Part shown: positions 1 through 9,175 of the stretch, piece after piece | Layout of the letters: each line of letters opens with the position of its first letter | Position numbering within the stretch: position 1 is the stretch's first letter | Assembly: GCA_035574315.1 (NCBI GenBank) | Contig: DATLYW010000029.1 | Coordinates: 62,001 to 126,000 of the forward strand | Source: Candidatus Zixiibacteriota bacterium | GTDB taxonomy: Bacteria > Desulfobacterota > Binatia > UBA9968 | Length of the DNA stretch: 64,000 nucleotides | Direction of reading: 5' to 3' | Made by a program: the position numbers and the translations under genes | Notes under the pieces: generated by a model | Told to the model about the DNA's origin: nothing | What the model saw: only the letters and a program-made list of their open reading frames with translations | Databases searched by the model: none

Positions 1-1803
1 GCGCAGCTGCGACTGACCTGGAGCGACAACTCGACCGACGAAAGCGGATTCTATATCGAGCGGCGACCCGGCAGCGGCAGCACCTACACGCAGATCGCGA
101 GCGTCGGCGCTGACGTCACATCCTACACCGATTCCAACTTACCCAACAGCACCACCTACTGCTACAGAGTTCGCGCCTACAACTCCGCCGGAACTTCCGG
201 TTACTCCAACGAGAGCTGCGCCACCACCGTGGCCGCAACTTTCGTGGTGAGCGTGAGCCGCTCGGGCACGGGCAGCGGCACCGTGACCAGTTCTCCGGCG
301 GGAATCGCCTGCGGTTCGGATTGCTCGGAAGCCTACACGAGCGGCACGACCGTCACGTTGACGCCCGTCGCTTCGGCGGGGTCGGTTTTCGCCGGCTGGA
401 GCGGCGCCGCCGATTGCAGCGACGGCGTGGTCACGGCCAACGCCGACATCGCCTGTACGGCCGTCTTCAATGCCGTCGTCGCTTCTTACACCTTGACCGC
501 AAGTGTCGTTAATCAAGTCACCTCCGCGGGCTCTTCCAGCGGCCGCGTGGTCAGCAGCCCCGCGGGCATCGACTGCGGCGCGGACTGCACCGAGAGCTAC
601 ACGTCCGGCACCGTCGTGGTGCTCACGCCGGTCGCGGGATCGAATTCCAAGTTCACCGGCTGGACCGGCGACGCCGACTGCGCCGACGGATCGGTCACGC
701 TCAACGGGAACAAGAGCTGCACGGCGAATTTCGCGCTGAACACGGTCACGCTCTCCGTCGCCAGGAACGGCAGCGGCACCGTGACCAGCACCCCTGCGGG
801 GATCGATTGCGGCGGCAGCTGCTCCTACGCCTTCGTCTCGGGCAGCGCCGTCACGCTGCGCGCCAGCGCCGCGACGGGCTTCGTCTTCGCCGGCTGGAGC
901 GGAGGGGGTTGCACCGGAACCGCGGACTGCACCATCACGCTGACCGCGAACACTACCGTTACGGCCAACTTCGCGGACGACCGGACCGACAAGATCGGCC
1001 TGTACCGCCCCGCCACTGGCGAATGGTTCCTCGATACCAACGGCAACGGCGTCTGGGACGGGTGCGGCGTGGATACCTGTCTGTCGTCGTTCAACGTCAA
1101 GGGAGCCGTTCCCGTGGTCGGGGACTGGGACGGATCCGGAGTAACTCGAGTCGGATTGTTCTTGACCGATTTATCCGGATTGTCCGACAGCACGACCACC
1201 TCGTCCCTGACCACTGCTTCGTGGTGGCGCCTCGACACCAACGGCAACGGCATCTGGGACGGGTGCGGCGTGGATACCTGCATCAACTCCTTCGGCGGCC
1301 CGACCGACCTTCCCGTGGTCGGAAAGTGGAGCGCGACGCGGCGGGATGCGATCGGGATTTTCCGGCCCTCGCGCGAACGCTGGTACCTGGACCTGAACGG
1401 CAACGGGATCCTGGACGGTTGCACCAGCGATGCCTGCTCGCGGTTCAGCTCCTATGCGGCCGGCGACCTGCCCGTCGCGGGAGACTGGCTCGGCTCGGGC
1501 AAGACCCAGCTCGGCTTTTACCGGCCCGCCACCGGCCAGTGGTTCCTCGATCGCAACGAGAACCGGACCTGGAACGGTTGCGGCAAGGACACCTGCATCT
1601 CGTCCTTCGGCTCGCCGGGCGACATTCCGGTGACCGGTGACTGGAACGGCACCGGCATCGCCAGGATCGGCGTCTTCCGCCCCTCCACCGGCGAATGGCT
1701 TCTGGATCGAAACGGCAACGGGGTATGGGACGGTTGCAGCCTCGATCTCTGCATCTCCGGCTTCGGTTCGTCCGGAGACATCCCGGTGGTCGGCAAATGG
1801 TAG
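1..1803 (+). CDS. Secreted repeat protein: FN3, three InlB-B-like repeats, five NGNG/WDGC repeats (5' end missing)
   Basis: The frame is open from the left edge, so the start and any signal peptide lie outside the window. The first ~75 residues look like a fibronectin type III domain (LTWSDNSTDESGF, then TYCYRVRAYNSAG). Three cysteine-containing repeats follow at about 241-470, 487-732 and 739-975, each with a PAGI.CG..C core and a F.GW.G motif, as in InlB B-type/bacterial repeat domains. From about 989 to the stop there are five ~50-residue units: IG.(F/Y)RP, LD.NGNG.WDGC, D.C, DIPV.GDW. The D.NGNG..D loop resembles a calcium loop, and the units resemble FG-GAP/VCBS-like propeller blades. 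An extracellular or surface adhesion role is inferred. A terminator follows directly. Confidence 0.75.
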   Translation, partial: AQLRLTWSDNSTDESGFYIERRPGSGSTYTQIASVGADVTSYTDSNLPNSTTYCYRVRAYNSAGTSGYSNESCATTVAATFVVSVSRSGTGSGTVTSSPAGIACGSDCSEAYTSGTTVTLTPVASAGSVFAGWSGAADCSDGVVTANADIACTAVFNAVVASYTLTASVVNQVTSAGSSSGRVVSSPAGIDCGADCTESYTSGTVVVLTPVAGSNSKFTGWTGDADCADGSVTLNGNKSCTANFALNTVTLSVARNGSGTVTSTPAGIDCGGSCSYAFVSGSAVTLRASAATGFVFAGWSGGGCTGTADCTITLTANTTVTANFADDRTDKIGLYRPATGEWFLDTNGNGVWDGCGVDTCLSSFNVKGAVPVVGDWDGSGVTRVGLFLTDLSGLSDSTTTSSLTTASWWRLDTNGNGIWDGCGVDTCINSFGGPTDLPVVGKWSATRRDAIGIFRPSRERWYLDLNGNGILDGCTSDACSRFSSYAAGDLPVAGDWLGSGKTQLGFYRPATGQWFLDRNENRTWNGCGKDTCISSFGSPGDIPVTGDWNGTGIARIGVFRPSTGEWLLDRNGNGVWDGCSLDLCISGFGSSGDIPVVGKW

Positions 1804-1827
1804 GCCGAGACCCGTCCCCTGGGCAGG

Positions 1828-1863
1828 AAAAGGCCCGGCTCGCGAGAGTCGGGCCTTTTCGTT
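1828..1863 (+). terminator. Rho-independent terminator
   Basis: A 10-bp perfect stem (AAAAGGCCCG at 1828-1837 with CGGGCCTTTT at 1850-1859) encloses a loop containing the palindrome CTCGCGAG, and the 3' arm ends in TTTTC. It sits 25 bp after the stop of the repeat protein and is the clearest intrinsic terminator in the window. The A/T symmetry would also let it work on the opposite strand. Confidence 0.85.
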
Positions 1864-1978
1864 TTCGCGCCGACGCGGTCGTTGCGCAACGTCCTGAAAC
1901 CCAGTAGATTTCCGCGAATCCGGGATCGATCTTCCGGACCGGGAAACCGCAGGTTCTGTGCGGAGCCCCGCCCGATCG

Positions 1979-2404
1979 ATGAAGCACGTCTGCTCCTACC
2001 GCGTCATTTACGGCGACACCGATCAGATGGGAGTGGTCTATTATGCGAACTACCTCCGCTGGTTCGAGCGCGGCCGTTCCGAGTTTCTGCGCGCGGCGGG
2101 CCTGCCGTACGCGGGCATCGAGGCGAGCGGCTGTCATTTCCCGGTGACCGAGGTCACCTGCCGCTACCACCGATCGGCCCGCTACGATGACCTCGTGCTG
2201 ATCGAGACCGAGCTGGCGGCCGTGGGACGCGCGAGCCTGACCTTCGCCTATCGGATCTCGCGCAAGCAGGACGGGTCCCTGCTGGCGACCGGCTCGACGA
2301 CTCACGCTTGCGTCGATGCGGGGGGTCGCGTCGCGCGGATCCCCAGGCGCCTGGAAGAGCCGCTTCGAGCGGCCATGGAACGGGCCGGCAAGAAAGAGGA
2401 ATGA
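1979..2404 (+). CDS. Acyl-CoA thioesterase, YbgC/4-hydroxybenzoyl-CoA thioesterase family
   Basis: This is a 141-residue single hotdog-fold protein. The N-terminus carries the family signature YGDTDQMGVVYYANYLRWFE, with the Asp that serves as the active-site acid in YbgC/4HBT enzymes. YbgC proteins hydrolyse short acyl-CoA or acyl-ACP thioesters and are often linked to the Tol-Pal envelope system, although no tol gene is adjacent here. The ATG at 1979 is chosen over an upstream GTG at 1958 because MKHVC.YRV matches the usual YbgC N-terminus. The gene ends 8 bp before the convergent queG stop. Confidence 0.85.
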   Translation: MKHVCSYRVIYGDTDQMGVVYYANYLRWFERGRSEFLRAAGLPYAGIEASGCHFPVTEVTCRYHRSARYDDLVLIETELAAVGRASLTFAYRISRKQDGSLLATGSTTHACVDAGGRVARIPRRLEEPLRAAMERAGKKEE

Positions 2405-2412
2405 AGGCGGCT

Positions 2413-3588
2413 TCAGCCGGTCGCGGAGGGGCGCGAATCCCCTGCCACGGCTTCGCCGACCGCCGATTCGATCTCGTCCCTCACCGCCGGGTCGCTTTCC
2501 TGCTCCAGCCGCCCGCGCAAGGCGGCCAGCGCCTCCGCTGTGCCGATCCGCCCCAGGGCCCAGGCGGCGTGCCCTCGGACGAGCGGCTCCTGGTCCGCGA
2601 GCGCGCGGCACAGCGCGGGAACTGCTCCAGGATCTTTCGAGTTGCCGAGCGCCACCGCGACGTTGCGCAGCAGCCCGCGGCGCTTGGCCCGCCTTATCGG
2701 GCTGCCGCGGAAACGCTGGCGAAACTCTTCCTCGGTCAGCGAAAGCAGCGAAACCAGATCGGGCGCATGAAGGCCCGGGCGGGGCTCGTAAGCCCCTTCC
2801 CGCGAGGAACGGGCCTTCACGTTGTACGGACAGACCTCCTGGCAGATGTCGCAGCCGAAGACGTGGTTACCGACCAGCGGCCGGAGGTGCCGGGGCATCC
2901 AGCCTTTGAGCTCGATCGTCAGATAAGAGATGCAGCGGCGCGCGTCGAGCACGTAAGGGCCGACGAAGGCGGCGGTGGGGCAGGCCCGAAGACAGAGGTT
3001 GCAGCGTCCGCACCGGTCGGCAATCGGCCGGTCGTAGGCGAGCGGGAGATCGACGAGCAGCTCGCCCAGGAAAAACCACGAGCCGCGGCGCGGCGAGATC
3101 AGATGCGTGTTCTTGCCGATCCAGCCGATGCCCGCCCTTCCCGCCACGTCACGCTCCAGCACGGGCCCCGAATCGACGAACGCCTTGCCCCGAACGCCGG
3201 GCCGAAGCTCGCCGATCCGGTCCAGCAGCTCCGCCAGGCGCTGCTGCATCAGCTCGTGATAGTCGTCGCCCCAAGCGTAACGCGAGATCCAGCCGGTGCC
3301 CCGCGCCGGAGGATCCGGCCTCGGATGCGGCGTGTAGTAGTTCATGCCGACGGAGATGAGCGACACGGCCCAAGGCGCCACCTTGCGCGGGTCGCGCCGC
3401 AGCTCTTCCGTGCGTTCGAGATAGTCCAGCTCCCCGCCGAGCCCTTTTCTCAGCCACTGAGCGAAGAACTCCTCGTGAGGGGGCGGAACGGCCGGAGAGA
3501 TTCCGACGAGATCGAACCCCAGGCGGTAGGCGGCTTCCTTGACGCGCCGGGAGAGTTCTCGTTCTTGTTCGATTCCGGCGAAAGCCAT
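2413..3588 (-). CDS. queG: Epoxyqueuosine reductase QueG
   Basis: QueG is the cobalamin- and 4Fe-4S-dependent enzyme that reduces epoxyqueuosine to queuosine in tRNA. The 391-residue product has the DUF1730-type N-terminal region with PHPRPDPPARGTGWISRYAWG. A double ferredoxin pair follows (CGRCNLCLRACPTAAF and CDICQEVCPYN). Then comes a C-terminal HEAT-like tail (RNVAVALGNSKDPGAVPAL). The ATG at 3588 is chosen. The frame stays open upstream to 3828, but that part reads as low-complexity Arg-rich sequence lying in an interspersed repeat and overlapping the DUF2203 gene. This is the last gene of the minus-strand housekeeping series. Confidence 0.93.
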   Translation of the reverse strand: MAFAGIEQERELSRRVKEAAYRLGFDLVGISPAVPPPHEEFFAQWLRKGLGGELDYLERTEELRRDPRKVAPWAVSLISVGMNYYTPHPRPDPPARGTGWISRYAWGDDYHELMQQRLAELLDRIGELRPGVRGKAFVDSGPVLERDVAGRAGIGWIGKNTHLISPRRGSWFFLGELLVDLPLAYDRPIADRCGRCNLCLRACPTAAFVGPYVLDARRCISYLTIELKGWMPRHLRPLVGNHVFGCDICQEVCPYNVKARSSREGAYEPRPGLHAPDLVSLLSLTEEEFRQRFRGSPIRRAKRRGLLRNVAVALGNSKDPGAVPALCRALADQEPLVRGHAAWALGRIGTAEALAALRGRLEQESDPAVRDEIESAVGEAVAGDSRPSATG

Positions 3589-3617
3589 CAGCAATCCGCG
3601 GCGCGGCGGACTTCGCT

Positions 3618-3740
3618 CCTGTTCGACACGTTCAAACCGCTCAAGCGCCGGGCTCCGTTCAGGTCGCTTGGCTCCCGTTGAACAGGCCGTCGCTGCAAGG
3701 AGGGGGTCGCGCTTCCGGGTGTTCCGTCTCCGGCCGCCGG
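3618..3740. repeat. Interspersed intergenic repeat, copy A
   Basis: The spacer between queG and the DUF2203 gene contains the family word CTCCGTTCAGGTCG. Positions 3642-3666 match 19 of 25 bases of copy B (38579-38603). Further GTTCAA and GTTGAAC words and a GTGTTCCGTCTCCGG-type G/C tail follow. The copy is more degraded than B and D and shows no clear hairpin of the B/D type. Confidence 0.5.
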
Positions 3741-3760
3741 TCTTCACCGGGTCCCGCGAC

Positions 3761-4210
3761 TCAGTGAAAAGAGGTCTTCCCTCCCGACCCCGCTTCCTCC
3801 GGATCGAGCAGGGGGCGCCGCCCGGCAAACCCGTCCTCGATCCGGTGCCAGTACGCGATGCTCGGCTCGCCGTACTGCCAGCAGAGAAAGACCACGTCGG
3901 TTCCCAGCATGCAGGGAAAATCCAGCAGGCCCTGCTCCACGCCTTTGCACAGGCAGCCGTAACTGTGAATCTCGTCCACGTATCCCTTGACCTGCCCGAT
4001 GATCGCCGCGATCTCCTGGTTTTCGCGCAGGCGGCTCATCAGGTTGGGCGATTCCGGGTCGATGGACTCCTCGCGGATCACCGTTTCGCTCTTCGCCCTC
4101 AAACGCCGGATCGTCTCCAGGATGCGCTCGATGATGGGGCGCAGCGTCGGCAGGAGCGCGTTGGCTTCGTCCACGGTGAAAAGCCTGGGGAAAGGCGACT
4201 GCGAATCCAT
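3761..4210 (-). CDS. DUF2203 family protein
   Basis: The product is 149 residues. It begins with the DUF2203 pattern RLFTVDEANALLPTL, continues as a helical region (RPIIERILETIRRLRAKSE), and ends with the conserved block GCLCKGVEQGLLDFPCMLG.DVVFLCWQYGE, so it matches the family throughout. No biochemical function is established for the family. ATG 4210 is preferred to a TTG at 4222. The gene lies 45 bp downstream of the receiver-LpxC gene in the same direction, so co-transcription is likely. Confidence 0.85.
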   Translation of the reverse strand: MDSQSPFPRLFTVDEANALLPTLRPIIERILETIRRLRAKSETVIREESIDPESPNLMSRLRENQEIAAIIGQVKGYVDEIHSYGCLCKGVEQGLLDFPCMLGTDVVFLCWQYGEPSIAYWHRIEDGFAGRRPLLDPEEAGSGGKTSFH

Positions 4211-4255
4211 GGAAGCGCTCAAAAAACCAGAAACGTTACGCGCGCGCTACGGAGG

Positions 4256-5551
4256 TCAAAGGCCCATCCCAGCCCGGATCTCCCTCAGCAGGCCGATGTT
4301 GTCGGCGTGCCCCGTCATGCACGCCTTGATCCTGCCGCGGATGGGTCGTCCCAACAGATAGAAGTCCCCGAGAATGTCCAGAATCTTGTGGCGGGCCAGC
4401 TCGTCGGCAAAGCGCAGGTCCGTGTTGAGGATCCGGTCGTCGCCGATGAGAATGCAGTTGTTGAGCTTGCCGCCGTTCACCAACCCCATCTGCTGGAGTT
4501 TCTCGATATCCCTGAGAAAGCCGAACGTGCGCGCGGGCGCGATCTCCCGCTTGAACGACTCGGGACCCGCGAAGGTGTAGGTGTGCTCCTGGACGCCCAC
4601 CGGCGCGGGATACCTGAGCGTGTAGGTCACCGACAGAACCTCGGCCGGCTCGATGCTGATCGTCTCTCCGCCTTCCTCGCCCACGCGAAAAGAGCGGTCG
4701 ACGATGATTTCCGGCGCGGGCTCGGGCTGCTCCTCGATGCCCGCTTCTTCGATCAGGTCGCAGAACTCCAGGGCCGATCCGTCCAGGATCGGAACCTCCC
4801 CCTGAACCTTGACCAGCAGGTTGGTGATACGGTAGCTGTGCAACGCCGCCAGGAAGTGCTCGATGGTGGCGATCGCCACCCCCTTGGAACGAAGCGAGGT
4901 GGCGTACCCCGTCGAGGCGACATAGTCGAGGTGTGCCGGTATCGTGACATCGCTGGAAAAGTCCGTGAAGAGAATGCCCGAGTTCGGCGGCAGCGGATGC
5001 AGGATCAGCCCGGTCTTGATGCCGGAATGGAGCCCCTGGCCGGAGATGACGACGTTCTTCCGGAGCGTCCTTTGCCGGGGCGCCGCGGCGCGTTCCGCGG
5101 CCGTCGCCGCTCGCCGCGTCCCTTTCGGCTTCGGGCGAGCCGGAGCCCTGCCTTTCACGGCCGCCCCCGAGGGCAGCTCGCCGAGGGCTCGGCGTACGGT
5201 GAGCAACAGACCGTCGAGCGACAGCGGCTTCTCGATGAAATCGAAGGCTCCGTATTTGGTCGCGGTCACGGCGGTGTGAATGTTGCCGTGTCCCGAGATC
5301 ATCACGACGTTGGTCGCGGGTTCCTTGCTCTTGATCTCCTGGAGCAAGCCGATGCCGTCGATCTGCGGCATCCAGATGTCGAGCAGGACCAGCCCGGGCT
5401 TTTCCCGCCGGATCAGGTCGAGCACGTGGGCCCCGTCCGCGGTATCGACCACGCGATAGCCCTCGTCGCTCAACACTTCCCGCACCGATTCGCGGACATT
5501 GTCCTCGTCGTCGACGACGAGGATCGTTTTCGGTTCCGCCGCTTCGCCCAT
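4256..5551 (-). CDS. lpxC: Receiver domain-LpxC fusion (UDP-3-O-acyl-GlcNAc deacetylase with N-terminal REC)
   Basis: The protein has 431 residues in two parts. Residues ~8-122 form a CheY-like receiver with the acidic pocket D14/D15, phospho-acceptor D58 (LVLLDIWMP), S86 in MISG and K108 in EKP. A 40-residue Ala/Arg/Pro linker follows. Residues ~160-431 are LpxC, the committed Zn deacetylase of lipid A synthesis. All three zinc ligands are present in family motifs: H232 (TIEHFLAAL), and H388 and D392 (RHKILDILGD). The catalytic H415 (TGHADN) is also intact. The start codon is ATG and there is no stop or frame change in the linker. The sensor kinase gene ends 10 bp upstream, so phosphorelay control of deacetylase activity or stability is a reasonable inference. 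Confidence 0.92.
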   Translation of the reverse strand: MGEAAEPKTILVVDDEDNVRESVREVLSDEGYRVVDTADGAHVLDLIRREKPGLVLLDIWMPQIDGIGLLQEIKSKEPATNVVMISGHGNIHTAVTATKYGAFDFIEKPLSLDGLLLTVRRALGELPSGAAVKGRAPARPKPKGTRRAATAAERAAAPRQRTLRKNVVISGQGLHSGIKTGLILHPLPPNSGILFTDFSSDVTIPAHLDYVASTGYATSLRSKGVAIATIEHFLAALHSYRITNLLVKVQGEVPILDGSALEFCDLIEEAGIEEQPEPAPEIIVDRSFRVGEEGGETISIEPAEVLSVTYTLRYPAPVGVQEHTYTFAGPESFKREIAPARTFGFLRDIEKLQQMGLVNGGKLNNCILIGDDRILNTDLRFADELARHKILDILGDFYLLGRPIRGRIKACMTGHADNIGLLREIRAGMGL

Positions 5552-5561
5552 CCTACCTCTC

Positions 5562-7793
5562 CTACGAATGTGCCGCCTTGCGCCCCGCCTCCAGCACGTC
5601 CTCCTGCCCGCGCACCGGGAACTCGACGGTGAAGGTCGTGCCGCGGGGCTCGTTCGGCCGCACCCGGATGTGGGCCCGGTGGTCCTCCACGATCTGGTTC
5701 ACGATAGTCAACCCGAGGCCGGTGCCCTGCTTCTTGGTGGAAAAGTACGGCTCGAAGATCCTCTCCCGGATCTCCGGCGTGAGGCCGCAGCCGTTGTCGG
5801 CCACCTCCAGCGAGACCACGCCGCGCGCCTGGTCGTGCTCGGTGGTGATGCGGATCTCGCCGTCGTCGCCGACCGCGGCCACGGCATTGTCGAGGAGGTT
5901 CAGCAGCAGGCGCTTGATCTGTTCCCGGTCCAGCTCCAGCAGCGGAATCGTCCCGCGGTTGAAATGAAACCGGATGCGGTGGTGAGCCTCCTTGAACAAA
6001 AAGAGCGCTTCCTGGACGGTCTCGTTCAGGTCGTGCCGCGCCAGCCGGGCTGCCGGCAGCCGCGCGAACTGGGAAAACTCGTTGACCAGCCGCTTGAGCT
6101 CGTCCACCTGTTGAATGATCGTCGACGTGCACTTGTCCAGCACCGCTCCGTTGCCTTCGAGAAGCCGGGCGTAGCGCTTCCGCAGCCGCTCGGCGGACAG
6201 CTGGATCGGGGTGAGAGGATTCTTTATCTCGTGGGCGATGCGGCGCGCGACCTCGCGCCAGGCCTCCATGCGCTGGACCTTCTGGATTTGCGTGATGTCC
6301 TCGAGGAAGATCATCACTCCCAGGCTCCGGCTTTCATCGTCTTTCAGCGTGGCGGCGGTCACCATCAGAGTCAAGATCCGGTCCGCCGAGGCCAGCTTGA
6401 TCTCGCGCTCCACGGCCTCCTGGTCCTTCACGCCCTCCACGATCTCTTGAAGAACCCGCAGCGGCTCCTCCCGGAACACCTCTTCGTAGCCTCTGTCCAG
6501 GGCCGCCCCGGCCTGGACCCCGAGCATCCGCTCGGCGCCCCGGTTCCAGGCCGTGATCTTGCCCGAGCGGTCGACCGAGATCACGCCGGCGGTGATGTTG
6601 CTGAGCAGCGTCTCCACGAACCGGCCCCGCCGCTCCAGCTCGGTCTTGACCTGACGGAGGTCCCGGGTCATCTGGTTGAACGAGTCGACGAGAATACCCA
6701 TCTCGTCGTCCCCCGGCGCCTCGATCTGATAGTCCCAGTTCCCCTGCGCCACTTCGTGAGTGCCCTCGGCGACCTTCTGGATCGGCACCGTGATCCCCTT
6801 GGCGAGATACAGCCCGCACCACGTCGCGACAAAGATGATGACGAGCGTGATCAACAGCAGCGTCATGATATAGCTGTTCTTGACAGGGGTCTTCAGAAAG
6901 GCCAGGTGCTTGTACTGCTCGTACGACCGGGAAATCTCCAGAGCCCGCTTGGTGATGCTTTTCGGCACGTAGTAGTCGACCACGACCACTCCGATGATCC
7001 GCCCCTCGCGGTCCGAAAAGGGGACCGCGCCCCGAATCACGTCCCCCTCGCCCAACGCCTGCGTGCGGGTCACCTCCAGACCGCGCAGGGCCCGCCCGAG
7101 AAATTCAGGCTCGGGCTTGATCGTCACGCCCGTGGGCACCTGGTCGTTGAAAGCGACGACCATCTGCCGGTGGTCCCGGGAGAAAAGCTCCACCGTGCCG
7201 AGATTGTATTCGCGCTGCTTGGCCCGCACGAATTCCTTGAGCTCGGATAGCCGTTCCGGCTCGTAAAGCCCCTGTTGGGTGATCTGGCGGCTCAGCTGCC
7301 GCGCGTAGAAAAGCGCGTTGTTCGCGGAGTTCTGATAATAGGTCTGGCCGATCTCCAGCGACCCCTGCAGCGCCCCCTCGACCTGCAGATCGAACCAGCG
7401 CTCGAGCGAGCGCGTGATGAACCCGCCGGCGATCACGAACAAAAGGAGCGTAGGAACGAGCGAAAGGCCGACGAAGGCGAGCACCAGCCGCACGCGCAGG
7501 CGCGAGCCCAGGATGCGCCGCTTGCGCTCGAAAACCAGTTTGACCAGGTTGCGGACGACGAGAAAAACCAGCAGCAGGAGCAGGATGATGTTGATGTTGA
7601 TGAGGAGGAAGAAGACGATGTTGTTGCCGAGGGAGGATTCCGGCGAGGCTTCCGGGATCTGGACCTCGAAAAAGGCGAAGGCCAGCACCATCAGGGTGGT
7701 GACGAGAATCACCAGTCCCTCGCGCTTGCGCCGCTTCGCTTCCTCGAGCTTGAGCGCCTCGGCGACGGGTGCGTCCGGATTGGAAACTTCCAT
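5562..7793 (-). CDS. NtrY-like transmembrane sensor histidine kinase
   Basis: The 743-residue product has the NtrY layout. Two or three N-terminal membrane helices (about 25-45, 57-85, 97-122) lead to a periplasmic region, then another helix near 300-325 and a HAMP segment (VAEGTHEVAQGNWDYQ). A PAS-like domain follows (SVDRSGKITAWNRGAERML). The kinase core has the H-box RRIAHEIKNPLTPIQL, N-box LLNLLDNAVAAV, G1 DNGCGLTPEIR and G2 GTGLGLTIV. NtrY usually partners NtrX, but here the next gene supplies only a receiver domain, fused to LpxC. An envelope-sensing role is inferred from that linkage. Confidence 0.9.
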   Translation of the reverse strand: MEVSNPDAPVAEALKLEEAKRRKREGLVILVTTLMVLAFAFFEVQIPEASPESSLGNNIVFFLLININIILLLLLVFLVVRNLVKLVFERKRRILGSRLRVRLVLAFVGLSLVPTLLLFVIAGGFITRSLERWFDLQVEGALQGSLEIGQTYYQNSANNALFYARQLSRQITQQGLYEPERLSELKEFVRAKQREYNLGTVELFSRDHRQMVVAFNDQVPTGVTIKPEPEFLGRALRGLEVTRTQALGEGDVIRGAVPFSDREGRIIGVVVVDYYVPKSITKRALEISRSYEQYKHLAFLKTPVKNSYIMTLLLITLVIIFVATWCGLYLAKGITVPIQKVAEGTHEVAQGNWDYQIEAPGDDEMGILVDSFNQMTRDLRQVKTELERRGRFVETLLSNITAGVISVDRSGKITAWNRGAERMLGVQAGAALDRGYEEVFREEPLRVLQEIVEGVKDQEAVEREIKLASADRILTLMVTAATLKDDESRSLGVMIFLEDITQIQKVQRMEAWREVARRIAHEIKNPLTPIQLSAERLRKRYARLLEGNGAVLDKCTSTIIQQVDELKRLVNEFSQFARLPAARLARHDLNETVQEALFLFKEAHHRIRFHFNRGTIPLLELDREQIKRLLLNLLDNAVAAVGDDGEIRITTEHDQARGVVSLEVADNGCGLTPEIRERIFEPYFSTKKQGTGLGLTIVNQIVEDHRAHIRVRPNEPRGTTFTVEFPVRGQEDVLEAGRKAAHS

Positions 7794-7827
7794 GGCAGCC
7801 CCTAAAGGGTGGAAAACTCGACGAATT

Positions 7828-8040
7828 CTACCTTCTCAAGAAATAAAGGACAACCGTCAAGACCACGCTGATCAGGATACAGGTGGTGATCGGAAAGTAA
7901 AAGCTGAAGCGCTCGCGCTCGATGTAGATGTCCCCGGGAAGATGACCGAGCCAGGGGATCTTGACTCCGAGCGACAGGATGGCGCCGATGACCACCAGCA
8001 AAACTCCGATCGTGATCAGAAACTTGCCGAAGTCGGCCAT
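7828..8040 (-). CDS. DUF2905 family small membrane protein
   Basis: This 70-residue protein has two membrane helices (about 7-27 and 49-67) flanking the family signature WLGHLPGDIYIERE. Its length and motif fit DUF2905, which is very often found beside ruvB or ruvA in bacteria. Its function is unknown. It lies 34 bp upstream of the sensor kinase and 75 bp downstream of ruvB, all co-directional. Confidence 0.85.
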   Translation of the reverse strand: MADFGKFLITIGVLLVVIGAILSLGVKIPWLGHLPGDIYIERERFSFYFPITTCILISVVLTVVLYFLRR

Positions 8041-8115
8041 AGCAGCTGCCGTCGGTGCCGCCGCTCCGATCGAACGAGAGGCGAGCTTGCCGGCTCGACC
8101 GGAGACCTCCCCGCT

Positions 8116-9147
8116 TCAGAAGAGCGTGGGCTGGTTTTTCGCGGCGGCCTTTGCCTCCTTTCGCTTGCCGAAATGGTCGTAGGCCAGAGACGTCGCCACG
8201 CGGCCGCGCGGGGTTCTCTGCAAAAAGCCCGCCTGGATCAGATAGGGCTCGTAGACGTCCTCGATCGTGTCCTTCTCCTCCCCGATCGCGGCGGCCAGCG
8301 TCTCCACCCCTACCGGCCCGCCCGAGAACTTCTCGATCACGGCCAGCAGGAGCATCTTGTCCATCTTGTCGAGCCCCAGCGGGTCCACCTCCAGAAGGCG
8401 CAGCGCGTCTTCGGTCACCGACTTGCTGATTGTACCATTCGCCCTGACCTGCGCGAAGTCCCTCACCCGGCGCAAAAGCCGGTTGGCGATGCGAGGCGTT
8501 CCCCGCGACCGCCGCGCGATCTCGGCGATTCCGGCTTCCTCGCCGGATACGCCCAGGATCGCGGCGGAGCGTTTGAGAATCTGCGTGAGCGCCTCCGGGG
8601 AATAGAAGTCGAGACGGAGAATCGCTCCGAAGCGGTCCCGCAGGGGCGAGGTCAGCAGACCCGAACGGGTGGTGGCGCCGATCAGCGTGAACCGCTTCAG
8701 CGGCAGCTTCATCGAGCGGGCGGACGGCCCCTGTCCAATCATGATGTCGATCTGGTAATCCTCCATCGCGGGATACAGCAGCTCCTCGACCACATGGTTG
8801 AGGCGGTGGATCTCGTCGATGAACAGAATGTCGCCTTCATCGAGATTGGTGAGCAGGGCGGCCAGGTCTCCCGGGCGCTCGATCACCGGGCCCGAGGTCG
8901 CCTTGATATTGACCCCCATCTCCCGCGATATGATGTAGGCGAGGGAGGTCTTGCCCAGACCCGGCGGGCCGTGGAACAGGAGATGGTCGAGCACGTCGTT
9001 GCGCGCGCGGGCCGCCGCGATCGCCACCTTCAGGTTCTCCTTGACCTGGTCCTGGCCGATATATTCGTCAAAGCCCCGCGGCCGGAGGCTGGCTTCGTAA
9101 TTGAGATCCTCTTCGGTCGGCTTCGGCGAGATCGAACGCGGCTCCAC
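8116..9147 (-). CDS. ruvB: Holliday junction branch migration ATPase RuvB
   Basis: RuvB is the AAA+ motor of the RuvAB complex. The 343-residue product has Walker [12 protein letters not shown], Walker [10 protein letters not shown], sensor 1 GATTRSGLL, arginine-finger region SPLRDRFG and the C-terminal winged-helix end ([17 protein letters not shown]). The N-terminus [12 protein letters not shown] is typical. The reading begins at a GTG. It follows ruvA by 28 bp. Confidence 0.97.
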   Translation of the reverse strand: MEPRSISPKPTEEDLNYEASLRPRGFDEYIGQDQVKENLKVAIAAARARNDVLDHLLFHGPPGLGKTSLAYIISREMGVNIKATSGPVIERPGDLAALLTNLDEGDILFIDEIHRLNHVVEELLYPAMEDYQIDIMIGQGPSARSMKLPLKRFTLIGATTRSGLLTSPLRDRFGAILRLDFYSPEALTQILKRSAAILGVSGEEAGIAEIARRSRGTPRIANRLLRRVRDFAQVRANGTISKSVTEDALRLLEVDPLGLDKMDKMLLLAVIEKFSGGPVGVETLAAAIGEEKDTIEDVYEPYLIQAGFLQRTPRGRVATSLAYDHFGKRKEAKAAAKNQPTLF

Positions 9148-9175
9148 GGCTCCTGTCCCGGCGTAAAGTTTTCGC

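Noticed and set aside
3589-3828. QueG N-terminal extension of 80 residues
   Set aside because: Low-complexity Arg-rich translation of a repeat-bearing spacer that also overlaps the DUF2203 gene.
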